The notes under the pieces are model-generated. The model was not told the origin of the DNA, ran no database searches, and was given only the letters and a program-made list of their open reading frames with translations. The translations under genes and the position numbers were made by a program. Below, piece after piece: positions 46,810 to 58,911 of a stretch of DNA of 64,000 nucleotides. How positions within the stretch are numbered: the first letter of the stretch is position 1; every line of letters begins with the position of its first letter. This stretch comes from Lentinus brumalis (lineage: Eukaryota > Basidiomycota > Agaricomycetes > Polyporales > Polyporaceae): the NCBI GenBank assembly GCA_001792895.1, contig MARA01000037.1, positions 124,001 to 188,000 on the forward strand, given 5' to 3'.

Positions 46810-48897
46810 TTACTTCCCGATGCAAAAGTCGCGGAAGACAGCGTCCAGAACATCTTCTACATCAATGACGCCAGAAATCTTGCCGATCGCTTGGGCTGCA
46901 TAACGGAGTTCTTCCGCGGCGAACACAACATCCTCTGGAGCTGGAACTCGCAGTGAGGATGCGACGGTATGATTGACGACGAAGTGACTCACGAGTCTCC
47001 AGGAATGCCTCGAGGAACTCGAGGGCATTCTCCAAATGTGCACGGTGTCGGGCGTGGGTGATCAAGGGCTCCTCTGCTTCAAGCCCATTCTCGGTAAGCA
47101 GGCTGTATCTACAAACGACTAAGCGACGAGTGACGGACAGAGCCGAAAAACTGGCGAACCTGTTATGCAGAGCCCGGGCGAAGCTGTCCATGAATGCTTG
47201 AGTCCCGTGGCCAGTACTGAGGCTGACCGCCCAGGTAGTTCCGGACGGTAGATTTGCCAAGGCGGTTGGGGGCAGTAAGTCTGTCTTGTTCAGCAGGATG
47301 AACGTGTCGTCCTTGACAAGCGGAGCGACTGGGGAAGGCAGTCTCAAATCCCAATCGCCGCCTTGCGAGCGGACGAGCACATCGGGAGCGGAGAGTACAC
47401 ATAGCGAGACGTCGGAAGACTCCACTCTAGAAAATAGTATGGCTGTTATTCACTCTGCAAGGTCGAGTTTGACAGGCACTCACAGCTGCTTCGCGCGGTC
47501 CACGCCTATACTCTCGACGATGTCGTCAGTCTTGCGAAGCCCGGCAGTATCTGCGACGATGACAGGCAAACCACCGATGTCAAGTGAGAGTTCCAAGATA
47601 TCCCGAGTCGTCCCAGGGACAGGCGTCACGATAGCTGCCTCGCGCTGTGCTACCCAAAAGTCAGACAAGCAGGTCCATGGACGCGCTACCATAAGCACGC
47701 ACCTAGAAAGTTGAGGAGACTACTCTTGCCGGCGTTGGGCGGACCAAATATGGCTAATCGTACGCCTGAACGCATGATCTCTCCTCTACGGTTGTCTGAG
47801 AGATGGTGACGAATGGTATCGCGCAGCTTTAGTACTCGTGCCCTTGCTTCGATGACATCAATGATATCATTTCCACATAGCAGCATTGACGGTCACGACC
47901 AACCTTGCTCGAACACTCCCTCCTCGATTTCTTCTCCCTCCCCGAAGTCGATCAAGGCCTCGACGAGGGCTAAGCATTGAATGGTCTCGTTTCGGAGCTC
48001 TTCGAGGCGAGCCCTGGTAGATCCCTGCTCATACATTCAGAACCCCACTTGACTGCCGAAGCAAGTCTACGTACTCCAGCCGTCCTCAAGGCTAGCTTGC
48101 GCTGAATTTCTGTCTCAGCGTCGATGAGGTCTCTCAGCCCTTCAACTTGGGTGAGATCAAGGCGACCGCCTTCAAATGCACGTCTTGTGAACTCTCCGCG
48201 TTCAGCGGGGCGGCAGAATGGGAATAACGAGATGGCATTCAGCACTGAGGATATGATAGCGCGCCCCGAGTGTACATGCAGTTCGAGCACATCCTCTGTA
48301 GTGAACGACCTCGGACCTGGCGATCCACTATTTCAACTCGGCGAACCCTGACGCACGTAATGGAGACTCACCCTTGAAGAACACTGCGAGTCCGTCGTCC
48401 AGCACCTCGCCCGAACCAGGATGTACAACCTCGCAACGGTGCATCTTCCACGGCTCCGGCTCGCATGCTTTCGCTTTCCCCTTGCCTTCGCCTCGCGTCT
48501 TCACCAAGCCTCTCCAGACTTCCAAGGCATCCGGGCCCGATACTCGGATAACGGCGACTCCTGCTTTGCCAGGAGGAGTCGACAACGCGTAGATAGTCCG
48601 CCTCTGTGCGTCCGACAAGACAAGTGCCGGTGTCTTCTCTTCGACGCCGCTGGCAAAGTCACTAGAAGGTCCACTGGTACCCAAGGATGAGGTTCTGTAC
48701 AGCCTGTGCGGGCCGGAGGCTCTGAGGTCGCGGCGAGGTCCAGCATTCGCGAGGCGGTGCGTGCTGTTGTTCTTGGTGTCCGATTTTCTGGAAAGCAGGT
48801 GTGATGCCGCCGCAGAGCGTATATATGGGGTGAGAGTAGAGCAGGCAGTGCGCGAACCGGAAACGATCCTGCTAGACAAGCTTCCGCACGCTGCCAT
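46810..48897 (-). CDS. MSS1: Mitochondrial tRNA modification GTPase MSS1 (MnmE/GTPBP3)
   Basis: With MTO1/MnmG this enzyme makes the 5-carboxymethylaminomethyl group on wobble uridines of mitochondrial tRNAs. Exons 48897-48372, 48316-48075, 48024-47904, 47846-47703, 47649-47484, 47426-47160, 47108-46993, 46946-46810; 572 residues. The Arg/Ser-rich N-terminus should target mitochondria. The folate-binding N-domain has [29 protein letters not shown] and [17 protein letters not shown]. The GTPase has G1 [13 protein letters not shown]2 loop VPGTTRD, G3 DTAGLRKT and G4 NKTD. The C-terminus is FCIGK, with the invariant Cys-containing family end. Divergently transcribed from CNB1. Confidence 0.95.
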
Positions 48898-49161
48898 GGC
48901 TGTCCTCGCCGTCGCGCACGGCGCCGACGCCTGTGTGGGCTTCGCGCAAGAGTACGAAATGGGCGCTCGGCGCCCTTCGAGGCGAGGTTCCCACGGGGTC
49001 TACAGCTGCAAGGTCTTTACAGACCGGCTCAGCTGAAAACCACACCCGTTTATCTTCTCTCCTGCTCGACTTGCACTCTCTCGCTCTCTGGACCTCGGAC
49101 TCCTGCTCGAGACTCTCTACGCATACCTGCTGTTACCTGGATATCCGCGATTTGAACAAAG
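48898..49161. promoter_or_regulatory. Bidirectional promoter between MSS1 and CNB1
   Basis: Only 264 bp separate the two start codons, so both leaders and promoters must fit here. It contains a pyrimidine-rich tract (about 49050-49110) oriented toward CNB1; no clear TATA box. Confidence 0.55.
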
Positions 49162-50068
49162 ATGGGGCAGTCACGTTCGTCGCTCCCTCGCAATCACCCT
49201 ACGGACATCATTTGACGGAGGTGCTTCCTCGCCCGCCATGCAGCGTCTCAGTTTATGGAGGACATGCAGAAGCGGTCCAACTGTGCGTATTAAAGTATTG
49301 CACGCCAACGAGAGTTCCTCACAGAGTGCCTCTCCCGACAGTCAACGCAAGCGAGCTGGAGCGGCTGAAGAAGCGGTTCATGAAGCTCGATAGGTGCGTC
49401 CGACGGTTGCATCCCACCGACCAGGGCTTACTGACGCTTCCTGTGACTCTCAAGTGATGGCTCGGGGTCTATTGATCGCGAGGAGTTCCTGCAAATACCC
49501 CAGATCGCGAACAATCCCCTTGCGTCGCGGTTAATTGCCATCTTCGACGAGGAGTGAGTGTAGATGTTGTCTCGCCTTACAAGGTCGCCTGGAACTGGAA
49601 CACTCACATGCGCACCCCCCTGTAGTGGCGGAGGAACGGTCGACTTCCAAGAGTTTGTCGGTGGGCTGAGTGCCTTCAGCAGTCGAGGAGGTCGAGAAGA
49701 GAAGCTACGATGTGCGTCCCTTTGTCTCACTTCTTCTGACTGAGGTTTCAACCGGGTCGTCCTCTTCCCATCTAGTCGCGTTCAAGGTATATGACATGGA
49801 CCGGGACGGCTTCATCTCGAACGGCGAGCTCTTCCTGGTGCTGAAGATGATGGTGGGGAACAACCTGAAGGACGGGCAGCTGCAGCAGATCGTAGACAAG
49901 ACGATCATGGAGGCAGACAAGGACGGGGACGGGAAGCTGAGCTTCGACGAGTTCGTCCAGATGGTCTCCAATACGGTCCGTGCTCCCTCTCGCTGCCATC
50001 CGAATGTCAACGCTGATCTCTTCTCGCAGGACATCGTGAAACAAATGACACTCGAAGATCTCTTCTGA
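49162..50068 (+). CDS. CNB1: Calcineurin regulatory subunit B
   Basis: Ca2+-binding partner of the calcineurin phosphatase catalytic subunit. Seven exons (49162-49174, 49244-49282, 49342-49393, 49455-49553, 49626-49711, 49776-49975, 50030-50068) give 175 residues, the usual length. The start MGQSPSQFMED has the N-terminal Gly expected for myristoylation. Four EF hands are visible: [52 protein letters not shown]. The end [12 protein letters not shown] is the conserved family tail. The first coding exon is only 13 nt; the splice choice is fixed by phase and by resemblance of the joined text to other fungal CNB proteins. Confidence 0.96.
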
Positions 50069-50696
50069 TCGTGCATTTGTTCATGCACAACCCCGTATCC
50101 CTCGAGCATCCGCTCGCGCACACACCCTGCACTCTTTCCGAGGCAACGCCGACGCACATCCGGATCCTTCACGCCCGTAATGACTTGCCTTCGCCGCCAC
50201 GCACATATTCCCGCCTCTGCGATCTTGCTGCATACCATCGAATGTAATATCTGTCGCTGTATCGTTTCGTAACTAAAGGTAGAGGCTGGTTAGCATCTGA
50301 CAACCCCTTGAATCGTTGGACTATAGTGTTACACCCCCCGACGCAGATCAGGGCTCAATGCGCAGAATCCGTTGAGTTCAGCCACGCCCGATGTCCCGCC
50401 GATGTCAAAAGCTGAGCGGTATTCAATATGAACGAGTCTGTCTCTGCCACTTGCAATTATGTATGTTGCCATGCTCTTGTGCAACCGGAATGTCGTACAC
50501 TGCAACGTCGATTGACACGCCGCGCTCCTCTACATACATACAATGCGCGAATCCAGCTAGCTCATGTCATTTTGCATATTCTTACTCAGACAAGAATTCT
50601 TTCCAGGGTCTGGTTGCATAGTTGTAGGGCCGTCCTCCCCCCTTCAATAGGCCCGCCCAATCGTCTGCCTACGGGAGACAAGGTTGCATACCACCC
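50069..50696. other. Convergent intergenic region
   Basis: 3' flanks of CNB1 (+) and the F-box-like gene (-); no further gene. Confidence 0.5.
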
Positions 50697-52626
50697 TCAC
50701 CAAATTGAGCCCACCCAACCTTGACTCCCGTACCTTCCCGCTCTAGGATCGTCACAGTACGATGGAAGCGGCATCTCGGGCAGGTCCTCGTAGACGTTCT
50801 CCAACTGCACCGTGGTGAAGTGCGCCCGCAACTGCGCTAGATCCGTCTCACGGACGACGAGCTGGGGTCCCATCTGCACGACCAGATGCTCGAGATAGTC
50901 GTACGCCCCTGTTTTGAGCTGCGCGAGCATCGTTTTGAAAGACAGGCGCCATTTGGGCGAAGTATGGGACCGGTGTCTCGAGGGTCTGAGGCCATAGATG
51001 AGGCGCAGGGTCTTGAGACGGTGAGACTGATACGATGGATCGAGCATACTGGGGCACATAGATAGGCCCGGGAAGATTGAATCACGTTCGCTATGGCCAC
51101 CACCATGACTGTGGTCTCTGAGGACGAGGGTCTCTAGTGCTGGAAGGGATGCGATGGTGGGCTGGAGGAATGCGAACTCGACGTCGCGCTCTTTGCTGAC
51201 GGAGTTCGCCACCCACACCTCACGAACGTCAAGGAGACTTTCCCTGGGTGGCATGAGCTTCGCGTACCATCGCGGACTTCCCCTAAATGTGCCGGACCTA
51301 TCGAACCCTCTGCTAAAGAATTCCCGAGACACATGCGCGACGTGGTTCGAGCTGACCCTTGTAAATGACATCCAGTCGTGGTCGTACAGTTCAGTACGCG
51401 TGAACGCGATGCTTGTTGCCGGCTGAAAGGCCTCAAGGGACAGCCATTGGGACACGAGGGGCGTGGTAGGATCCGCATCAATAAGCAGTTGGGTAGCTGA
51501 TTGTGAAGAGGTCCCGTTTGAAGCGAGTAAGGCGAGGTAGAAACGCAAAGCGACCACGTCCAGATCACGCATCGTGAGACGATGGAGTTCCTTCATATAG
51601 AGGGGCTGTGGGTCCTGAATAGACGCATTGTCGATGTCGAAGAGGGAGCTGAGGACCAAGGACTCAAGACTTGGGCAGAGGGATACGACGTTCGCTATAG
51701 CGATGTGTAGGCCCCGCATATAGATCTCGCAAAGGGCAAGATGGGTGAGCTGAGGAAGGGGAGATGAGGGGAGCAGTGGGATCCTTTGGATGTGAATGTC
51801 CCGGAGTGTCGCAGTCGAACCGGAAGGTAGGGGCAAGGAGTGCCCCGGCCACCTAAGCGACATCTTGAGTAGGTCTCTCCCGAAACCGTTTTCACCACAA
51901 AAGGTGTATGACCTCAGCCCCGGGCTACTGAACTTCATGAGGGATCGCAGATGATCGATACGCCCATGAACCATGTCGGTGAAGTGGAGTTCACGTACAC
52001 GATGAGCGTGTGAGGGGTAAAACGCGTCAAGGATGTCCGTGAACCCGTCGAACGGGGTCATCACGACCGCCAGAGGGGCGCTGTCGTTCCGCCATGCATA
52101 TGAGCGGAAGGCAAGACTCGGGTGTGTGATCACAGTCGACCACAAAAGTGGATCAGACAAGGCCACTCTCCGGAGGTGTCGACAAGTCTGTGTTAGAGGA
52201 ATGAGCCTTGCGCTGTCCCTGGTCGCGCTGTGCCAGAATGGCTGGAACGTGTCGATCGACCCGTCGCGATAATATAGAGGGACCGGAATTGCCTCCAAGA
52301 TCCTATGAAGAACCTCGACAGGAACGGCGCAAAGTGGTTCGCGAGCATTTGCTATCTCGCGGACATTCGCTGCGGTCTGCACGAACAGGTCGAGACACCT
52401 CTCAATCTGAGAAGACGAGGATACCAATCAGTCCATGGACTTTTTAGTCACGCCGGACATACCATATCGTTCCTACCAATGCATCGCTTGAATCAGTACA
52501 TGTCGACGTGAGAATGGAGGAGACCATAACGCACGACATGTGGGGTGCCTCCCGCTGTAGTTGCGCTAGAGTCATGTTCTCGATATGCATCGACTCTGGC
52601 GCATCGTGCTCCATGTCTGAATCCAT
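50697..52626 (-). CDS. F-box-like / leucine-rich-repeat protein
   Basis: Probable substrate-recognition or scaffold protein of the type abundant in agaricomycetes. The main exon is 52406-50697; a first exon from ATG 52626 (MDSDMEHDAPESMHIENMTL) joins it, most likely through a GTAGGA donor at 52476, giving about 619 residues. The F-box-like helix set is PLCAVPVEVLHRILEAI ... LTQTCRHLRRVALSDPLLWSTV. It is followed by irregular Leu-rich repeats such as LPQLTHLALCEIYMRGLHI, SLESLVLSSLFDI and LPALETLVLRDH. The exact end of exon 1 is uncertain because an alternative GTGCGT donor would put the next exon out of frame. Confidence 0.8.
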
Positions 52627-52911
52627 CGTTAACTGATTGATTCTCTTGCCGGGAACACAAGTAGATGCTGAGGTCGCGCGGATCCGCTGGAGGTAGGAGG
52701 ACTGCGGTAAGATGGTTCGGACATTCCCGCAAACGCGTTGGTGAAGGTTTATGTAGGTTGTTGATAATCGGAACAAGCGGTCACAAGCAAGAATGCGGCA
52801 ACCGTACCACTCTGTGCACTTTACAGTACGTCCGAGAATCAGTCATTCTCTCGTAACAGGAACGTCAGGCGCCTCCCGGATCTATTGTAGCTGGGTGTAA
52901 CATGACGATGT

Positions 52912-53762
52912 TTACATGAGAGAAAGGTCGCCGAACTTCTCCTTGTAGCCTTTGGAAAATTTGAGCATCACGCAGCCGGGAGCATATGAAAGGTGTTACG
53001 TACCAGGGACGGTCCACTTGCCCTTCTTGATCATCGTCTCGACAGCCTCGACGATGCGTGGGTGCGCCTTGCCGACCTCCTCCGCCTGATGAAGAAGAGT
53101 TGACGCGGTCAGAGGAAGTGCAGCGACAGACAGAACGCTTAAAACTCACGGTGAGGTCCTCGAAGGGACGTGCCTCCTCGATGTTGGCAAGGGTCGCCTG
53201 GAGATCCTTGAGCTCCGCGTCGATTTTCTCTGTTGTCTCCTTCGCCTTCGCGACCTATCGCCACCATGTCCGGTCAACGGTCCCGTGCCACAACTGTACC
53301 CTCGATAGCAACATGTCGGACTCACCGCCTTCGTCTCGAACGCCTCAATAGCCTTGATGTGCGCGCTCACGTCGTACGTCACGGGCTTGAATTCACGGAG
53401 GATCTTCTCGGCCTCGTCAACAACGCCCTTGTTCCGGAGAATGGAGCGGTAGTGCTCGAGGTCGACCGTCGTGGGCTGGGACGCGAGCTGCGAGTGGATG
53501 CGCTGGGCATCGCCGTGCCGCTTGCGGAACGCCTGGAGAGCCGCAATGGTCTCTGTTACACCGGGTACCGTGAATAGCTGACCACCACGGTGCTGCCCAG
53601 CAAAAAGCAAGACTCACCCTTGCCAAGTCCGAGCGAAGTGTAGAGACGGGCAAAGTCCTACACGACACAACCATCCCGCGTAAACGTCACAAAATCCTCC
53701 GACAAGCCCTCTCCAGTATGGCGGTCACTTACCACCGTCGCGGCGACTGCTTTTGAGGCCAT
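52912..53762 (-). CDS. ATP7: Mitochondrial F1Fo ATP synthase subunit d
   Basis: Peripheral-stalk subunit of ATP synthase in the inner mitochondrial membrane. Six exons (53762-53733, 53657-53618, 53552-53326, 53254-53150, 53085-53004, 52949-52912) give 173 residues, the normal size. Recognisable blocks: MASKAVAATVDFARLYTSLG, LQAFRKRHGDA, ILREFKPVTYDVSAHIKAIE, the coiled region AKAKETTEKIDAELKDLQAT, and the conserved C-terminus ARPFEDLT..EVGKAHPRI and KKGKWTVPGYKEKFGDLSLM. Confidence 0.94.
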
Positions 53763-54799
53763 GTCAAAGCTGAGGAATGCCCTAGAGTCAACGCGCAGGA
53801 AGACGAAGCAGTAGACGGGGATACGCACAGAAAAGAGTGTATGTCGTGGAGGTCGTCGCTGAGCAGTCGAGTCGCGGTGCCCGAAGCGTCGCCGGGAACG
53901 GCCGATGGATTTCGGCGCTAACTTCAGGGTCCTCGTCAGGCAGACCCTACCAAGTAAGTACTCTTTTACAACATACAGAGCTCACTTGACAGTTACGTAT
54001 AAACACTTGATTCCTGGCCACGAAAGTGGACAGGTCTCCAGTCGAGTAATGTCGGATCAGTTTGGGGTGATTAAGTTCGCAGATCTGCGTCTCAACTCGT
54101 CAACATCGGTAATTCACTCTCACGGATGCGCTCTAGAACGCTCTTAGGCCTCTGGCTGGGCGGCGGAGGACGCCTCGTGGGGGCGCGCGTGGCGGGCGGT
54201 TTTGCAGCTGTCTGATCACTGAGTTGTGTGGATATGCGGGCCAGACAAGCGCAGGAAAGTGGGCGTTTTTATGGGTATTGTTTGACACTCCGCCTTCGAT
54301 ATCGTGGGAAGGTAGAGGCGGCGCGGGCGCGCCGGGCGGGAGCCGTAAGTAAACCAAGGGGTGGAATCCAGGACTGTGGAGGATGTAGGAGTCGTGGGTT
54401 GTGGGAGAGAGTCGCGAAGCTGAGACTGCAGATGCTGGTGCTGACTTGCGTTAGGAGTCGCCGGAAATCGGAGCCGTGGTTGTACATCCGGGCTGAACCA
54501 TTTGCTCAGCGTGATGTCGTGCGGTCGACGACACCTGCACTCCCGTGGTCAGTCGCATCGAACAGCGGTCGTGTGCGACCGGGACATGTTTCTTTCAACT
54601 TCGGATCGGCGATTGGTTGCTATAGAACTACGAACAGGAGGAGAGGACACGGCGAGTTACATGGTTGTACAGTGAGGAATTCCAGGGCGGAGTGATACAG
54701 CAGATATTCGTGACTATGTCATACAACGGCGTGCAGCGGGGCTAGTGGTACATGAAGAGAGGTGCGATCGCGGAGCCCCAACCTGGGCAGAAGGGAAGC
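53763..54799. other. Intergenic between ATP7 and the bZIP-like gene X
   Basis: Promoter of ATP7 and 3' flank of gene X. No gene supported; an open plus frame at 54228-54695 has no family features. Confidence 0.45.
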
Positions 54800-55715
54800 T
54801 TAGCGGAAGGCGTCGGGGATGTGGTAGTATGAAGAACGGCGGGAGGGTCCGGCGCACATCTCATCGAGGCTTCGTTCCATGGTCATGATCTGCGTCGACC
54901 CCGAGCGATCGTGTCAGAATATGCAGTGGTGCGCCGCGACGGATGAGTAACGTACTGAGCGTTCCAGTTCCAGCAGCTGGACGTTCATTTCCGACGCGTC
55001 GTATTGTAGCCCGCATACCATACTCTACAGGTGGGGCGAGATGAGCGTGTCAGTTTGCGTTCGAGCGGTCGTCGGTGATGCTGACATACCTTTGCCGTCT
55101 TCGGGTGGAGGCCGCGATACTGTTCTAGCTTTTCCAGGGGCACAGGAGTCAGGGAGTGCTTCAGCAGGTGTTCGTGTAAGCGATCGACGTGTGCCTCGAG
55201 GCTTGCAACGTAGATTTTCCGCCTCTGTGGCGAGGGCATGTTGAGCCTGAACGTGCCGGTCAGGGAGAGTGAACACATATAGTGGTTGGGCGTGCTTACA
55301 ACTCCACCGTTGTGAAGATGCGTTTCTCTAGGCGTAGATTCCACATCTTTCGTCGCCTGCCTCCGTTTTCCTTTCGGTTGTAGAGCCTGGCGTACGGGTG
55401 CTCAATTCCATCTCTGACGTGTAGCACCTTGCTCACGTCCGTCACATATATCTTGCGCGGGGATGGTTTAGCGCGGACTGGAGGGGGGTCAGGCTGGTAA
55501 GGGAGGAACTGGAGGGGGGGAGCATTGGAGGCAGGTGCGGTGGCGTCTACGGCGCCGTACATAGTACTTCCGTGCGACGAGAAACTGTGGCATGGGGGGT
55601 CGAAGACGAAGGCGTCTGTGCTCTGGGAGCAGTCGTACGACGACACGGCGTAGTTGGGATATGCTGTCGTGTTGTCAGAGTATGTGTCCTCGGATGGAGG
55701 GATGTACGTCGACAT
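54800..55715 (-). CDS. bZIP-like coiled-coil protein X
   Basis: Exons 55715-55300, 55246-55090, 55024-54956 and 54889-54800; 243 residues from the first usable ATG (MSTYIPPSEDTYS). Coding text is open upstream to 55868 without an ATG, so a further short 5' exon is possible. The N-terminal half is Ser/Tyr/Pro-rich. Then comes a basic stretch NRKENGGRRRKMW, the block PQRRKIYVASLEAHVDRLHEHLLKH, PVPLEKLEQYRGLHPKTAK, SMVCGLQYDASEMNVQLLELERS and a short tail. This looks like a basic region followed by a long helix, as in fungal regulators. Nuclear role is inferred. Gene Y is its divergent paralog. Confidence 0.68.
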
Positions 55716-56755
55716 CAGTCTACCGTCGAACGATTCCGTGTACTTGTTTGCAGTATACGCGGTAGAGGCGGTATCACGGCTGTTGTATGTAGATGTCGTC
55801 TGCGTTGCGGGCACAGGGTGTGGCTGACGACGAGGGCGAGAGGAGTCGGTTGTGATGAATGATCAGTGTTGACAGTAGAGTGGGCTGGCGTGCGGTCGTA
55901 CGGAGATGCACGGATGCGTCCGGCTACAGGCTGTTCACTACGAGCGAAGTGTGTCTGCCCTTCGATCGTCCCTCCGTGCGGTGCAGTTGGTTTGGGGTCT
56001 GTTCTGACATCGGCTCGGCTCGACGCTGGATCTGGGACGCCGAAAGATAGGGTGAGAGCGGAGCCTTCCCAGCGAGAGTGACGAACATAGCTTCGTATTG
56101 TTCTAGACGACCAAGAACAATTGAGAATGGTGATCGTCGTTGGCAGCCGGCGTTCAATTTCCGATCTACATAATCGTATCTGGTCAAGGGTCCTCGAGGC
56201 GTGCATGGGGGGAGCGGGACGGAGAATGATGCGAGGCGCGGTCCGTGTCGTGTGTGGTTGTCGTCTTGCACATGACAATTGATCGGGTCGTTGCTGTGCT
56301 GCTTCTGGGATTCTGATAGACAACGCTGCATCAGGCGGCATGAGGGCTAGAGCGGGGGGACCCTTATATTCTTGTCGCAACAATTGAGAATACGCAGCAG
56401 CTTACTTTCTACGTACATTGTGTGTCGACGGCGATCGATAGCGGTCAGCGGGAAAGATTCATTGACGTGGTGCCCTGGAGATAAAGTGCAACATGGCGGA
56501 CGTGGATGGGAAGCCTGGTCGTAGTACGCACGAGGATAGTTGGATGCAGGGAGACATCATGCGGATGATCGCGGTTGCCTCCCGGGAACTGAACGTTGGA
56601 TCTCCGATGTGACGACATGTCCGGGGTCCGGCTCGGTTGTTCCGCGGCGGACTCCGCTCTTAGTTCGCATCCCATGATGGGTTGTGGCCATTATTTCCTG
56701 CCGCCTCCGCCCTCTGAACAGATATCGTGTGGTGCTACGCGTACACGCCGTTGGC
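55716..56755. promoter_or_regulatory. Shared upstream region of the divergent bZIP-like genes X and Y
   Basis: About 1 kb between the two start codons, containing both promoters and perhaps a 5' exon of X. A long minus frame (56383-55715) overlaps but lacks family features upstream of 55868. Confidence 0.45.
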
Positions 56756-57987
56756 ATGGAGTCACCAGTCTTTATGGAGGTAAGTTGAGCGTTCGGTATG
56801 CATTCTTGTGGCTGACGGTTGTGTGCAGTTTGACCAGTATTCTTCTCTTGACGGGGGGGGTCTTCAGCCTTCTGGCCTTGCTGCAGATACCCAAGAGCAT
56901 GAACAGCCATGGCAGCCACATCGTTCGCCCGACGGACTTTTCGATTACGGTGTCTCTCACATCGACACTTCTGAATGTTACACCGGCTCGTCCGGGGTCC
57001 CTTTGCAAGCCCCTGTCCCCGTGTCTTGCTATCGCACCATCCCTCCTCTCCTTGTAGATGACGTACTTCCCGACGCTGAGGAGTATGTCGGTGTACCTTT
57101 CGACGACGACCCGTTGTCGTACTCTACAGAGTACGCTGATGTGGTTATCAACGACTACTCGGCTCAGGACGACTTCAGGCTGACGAAATCCGAAGAAGCT
57201 GAACTCGCAAATGCGTACGCCAATATTCCCAGCGGGCAGGACGCCGAGCTCGGGTCGTTTCTCGAACAGGGTGTACTGTCTTGCGGCGCAACTTCGGACG
57301 ATGAGTTTGAGGCAGACACGTCTCCGACACGCATGCAGGTCCTCGCATCCGACCGCCGCAGCAGGAAGTATCGGTCTGGTGAAGAACGGGCAGCGAGGGT
57401 ACCACTGCGCAAGAGCTACTTCCGGGGTGTCGCTGACACCGTCGGTTTCAACATCACCGATCCGTGAGTTGCCTGTCTACTCCCGTACTCATGAATGGGA
57501 TGAACAGTGACATGTTGATGGCGGACCAGGGATTCTATCACTTCCTATGAAAAGAGACGTCGCTACGTTGATTGCCTGGAGGACTATGTCGAGTGGCTCG
57601 AGGAGCAGATTCGCGTTGTTGGGCTTGATCTGTTGCCGTTGGATCGTGTTCCGGATTATCACGGCATGACTAATCGGTCCCTTCGAGTAAGTGAGAGCTC
57701 TCGACTGCGTACCCTGTTCTGATATGGATCGCTTCGCAGACAGTGCTTGTTCACATGCAAGAAGAACTCTATTCGATCAATTTAGAGAAAGTACGGGCGG
57801 AGGGGAAGGTACGCGAGTTACCGCATCATGACTGCTCGAGCGTTCGGTCTCATCGATTTTCCAGTTCATGGATCTGCAGGCTGCTATCCTCATGCGACGA
57901 CAGGCAACCGCGATGGGTGAACAACGTCTGCTGTACTTGGAAACAGGCAGTTCCTCGCGCCATGTCGGCTATCCTCGTGGGAGCTAG
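56756..57987 (+). CDS. bZIP-like coiled-coil protein Y
   Basis: Five exons (56756-56779, 56829-57463, 57530-57686, 57740-57808, 57865-57987) give 335 residues. An acidic N-terminal 200 residues could be a transactivation region. Then comes a basic stretch DRRSRKYRSGEERAARVPLRK and the block YEKRRRYVDCLEDYVEWLEEQI, then LLPLDRVPDYHGMTNRSLR and the helix VLVHMQEELYSINLEKVRAEGK. The intron before the RRR block (phase 2) and the one after NRSLR (phase 0) sit at the same places as in gene X, so the two are paralogs although sequence identity is low. DNA binding is inferred only. Confidence 0.68.
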
Positions 57988-58570
57988 GGTGCAACCAGTC
58001 GACGAGTCTTTTCCCGTCTACTATCCTTTTCCGTGCAAGTTGTGCGTGCATCGTGTCTCGCTTTCGATACATTTCATGCTTTCCTCGCGAGCTTGTTTCC
58101 GCCGTCTCTTTCTCAAATTCTGATCCTAATTTAGCGTTCTTTGCGATCTCGGACTGATCCTCCCTTTGTCTGCGGCTGGGATGAGGGGGGGTTGTATTAC
58201 TGAGGATGTACGATAACGCCTGTTGACCGTGTGCCCTTCTGACTACAAGTGTATGTGTGACGAGTGTGTCTTATGTTGTCCCGTGGGTGAAGAATATGTA
58301 TGCACTCTTTGCTGTTCTAAACAACGGTGATTGGGAGAGTGTCTCTGCAAAGCGAGTGTTCGTTCTGCTGCACACGATGTGGTGCATGTTTTTCTTCTTC
58401 TATCGCCGTGTCGGGAAATATTTGGAGCGTCATAAGGGGGGTATATACCGGCGGAGCTGCGTGCACCCACATTCGAGGGTAAGACGTACAGATCGTTGCG
58501 GGGATAAGGTCAGACCTGTGTTAGGCAGAGCAAAAGGCACGTTACAAGACGCGAGATCACGTAGCAATAC

Positions 58571-58624
58571 ACAGGGACGCAAGTATACACGGGGACACAA
58601 GCATGCACGGGGACGTAAGTAATC
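58571..58624 (+). repeat. 18-bp minisatellite, three units
   Basis: Three adjacent 18-bp units of the form ACRSGGACRYAAGYATRC (58571-58588, 58589-58606, 58607-58624) with a few differences per unit. Confidence 0.75.
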
Positions 58625-58845
58625 GATAATCGAGAACGAATGAGATGAGCTAGAGGGACGCATATGAGAGACGTTCAATAGAAAATGGTGCTCGCGGTCT
58701 GGGTTGTACAGGCGGAAGAGATTAGACAACGGCCGCCCAAGCATAGCTCGTCACGACGGTCGTCGGTGTGTGTCCGGAGGAGTCTTCATACAAGTACAGA
58801 AGTCGGAGGGCATCGGTGGGGTGCGACGAGAGGAAAGAATTAGGC

Positions 58846-58867
58846 GGGGGCGGGGGGGGGGGGGGGG
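58846..58867 (+). repeat. G5-C-G16 homopolymer tract
   Basis: Five Gs, one C, then sixteen Gs. It lies 45 nt beyond the stop codon of the RNR gene, so that transcript would carry a C run in its 3' region. Length is likely to be imprecise in any assembly. Confidence 0.9.
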
Positions 58868-58911
58868 CGAGAGCAGCGGTGATATGCATAGAAGGGCGGC
58901 GGACGTGTGCT

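Larger units (their letters stand above)
57988..58911. other. Convergent intergenic region with simple repeats
   Basis: 3' flanks of Y (+) and the RNR gene (-). Holds an 18-bp minisatellite and a long G run listed separately; no gene supported. Confidence 0.5.
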
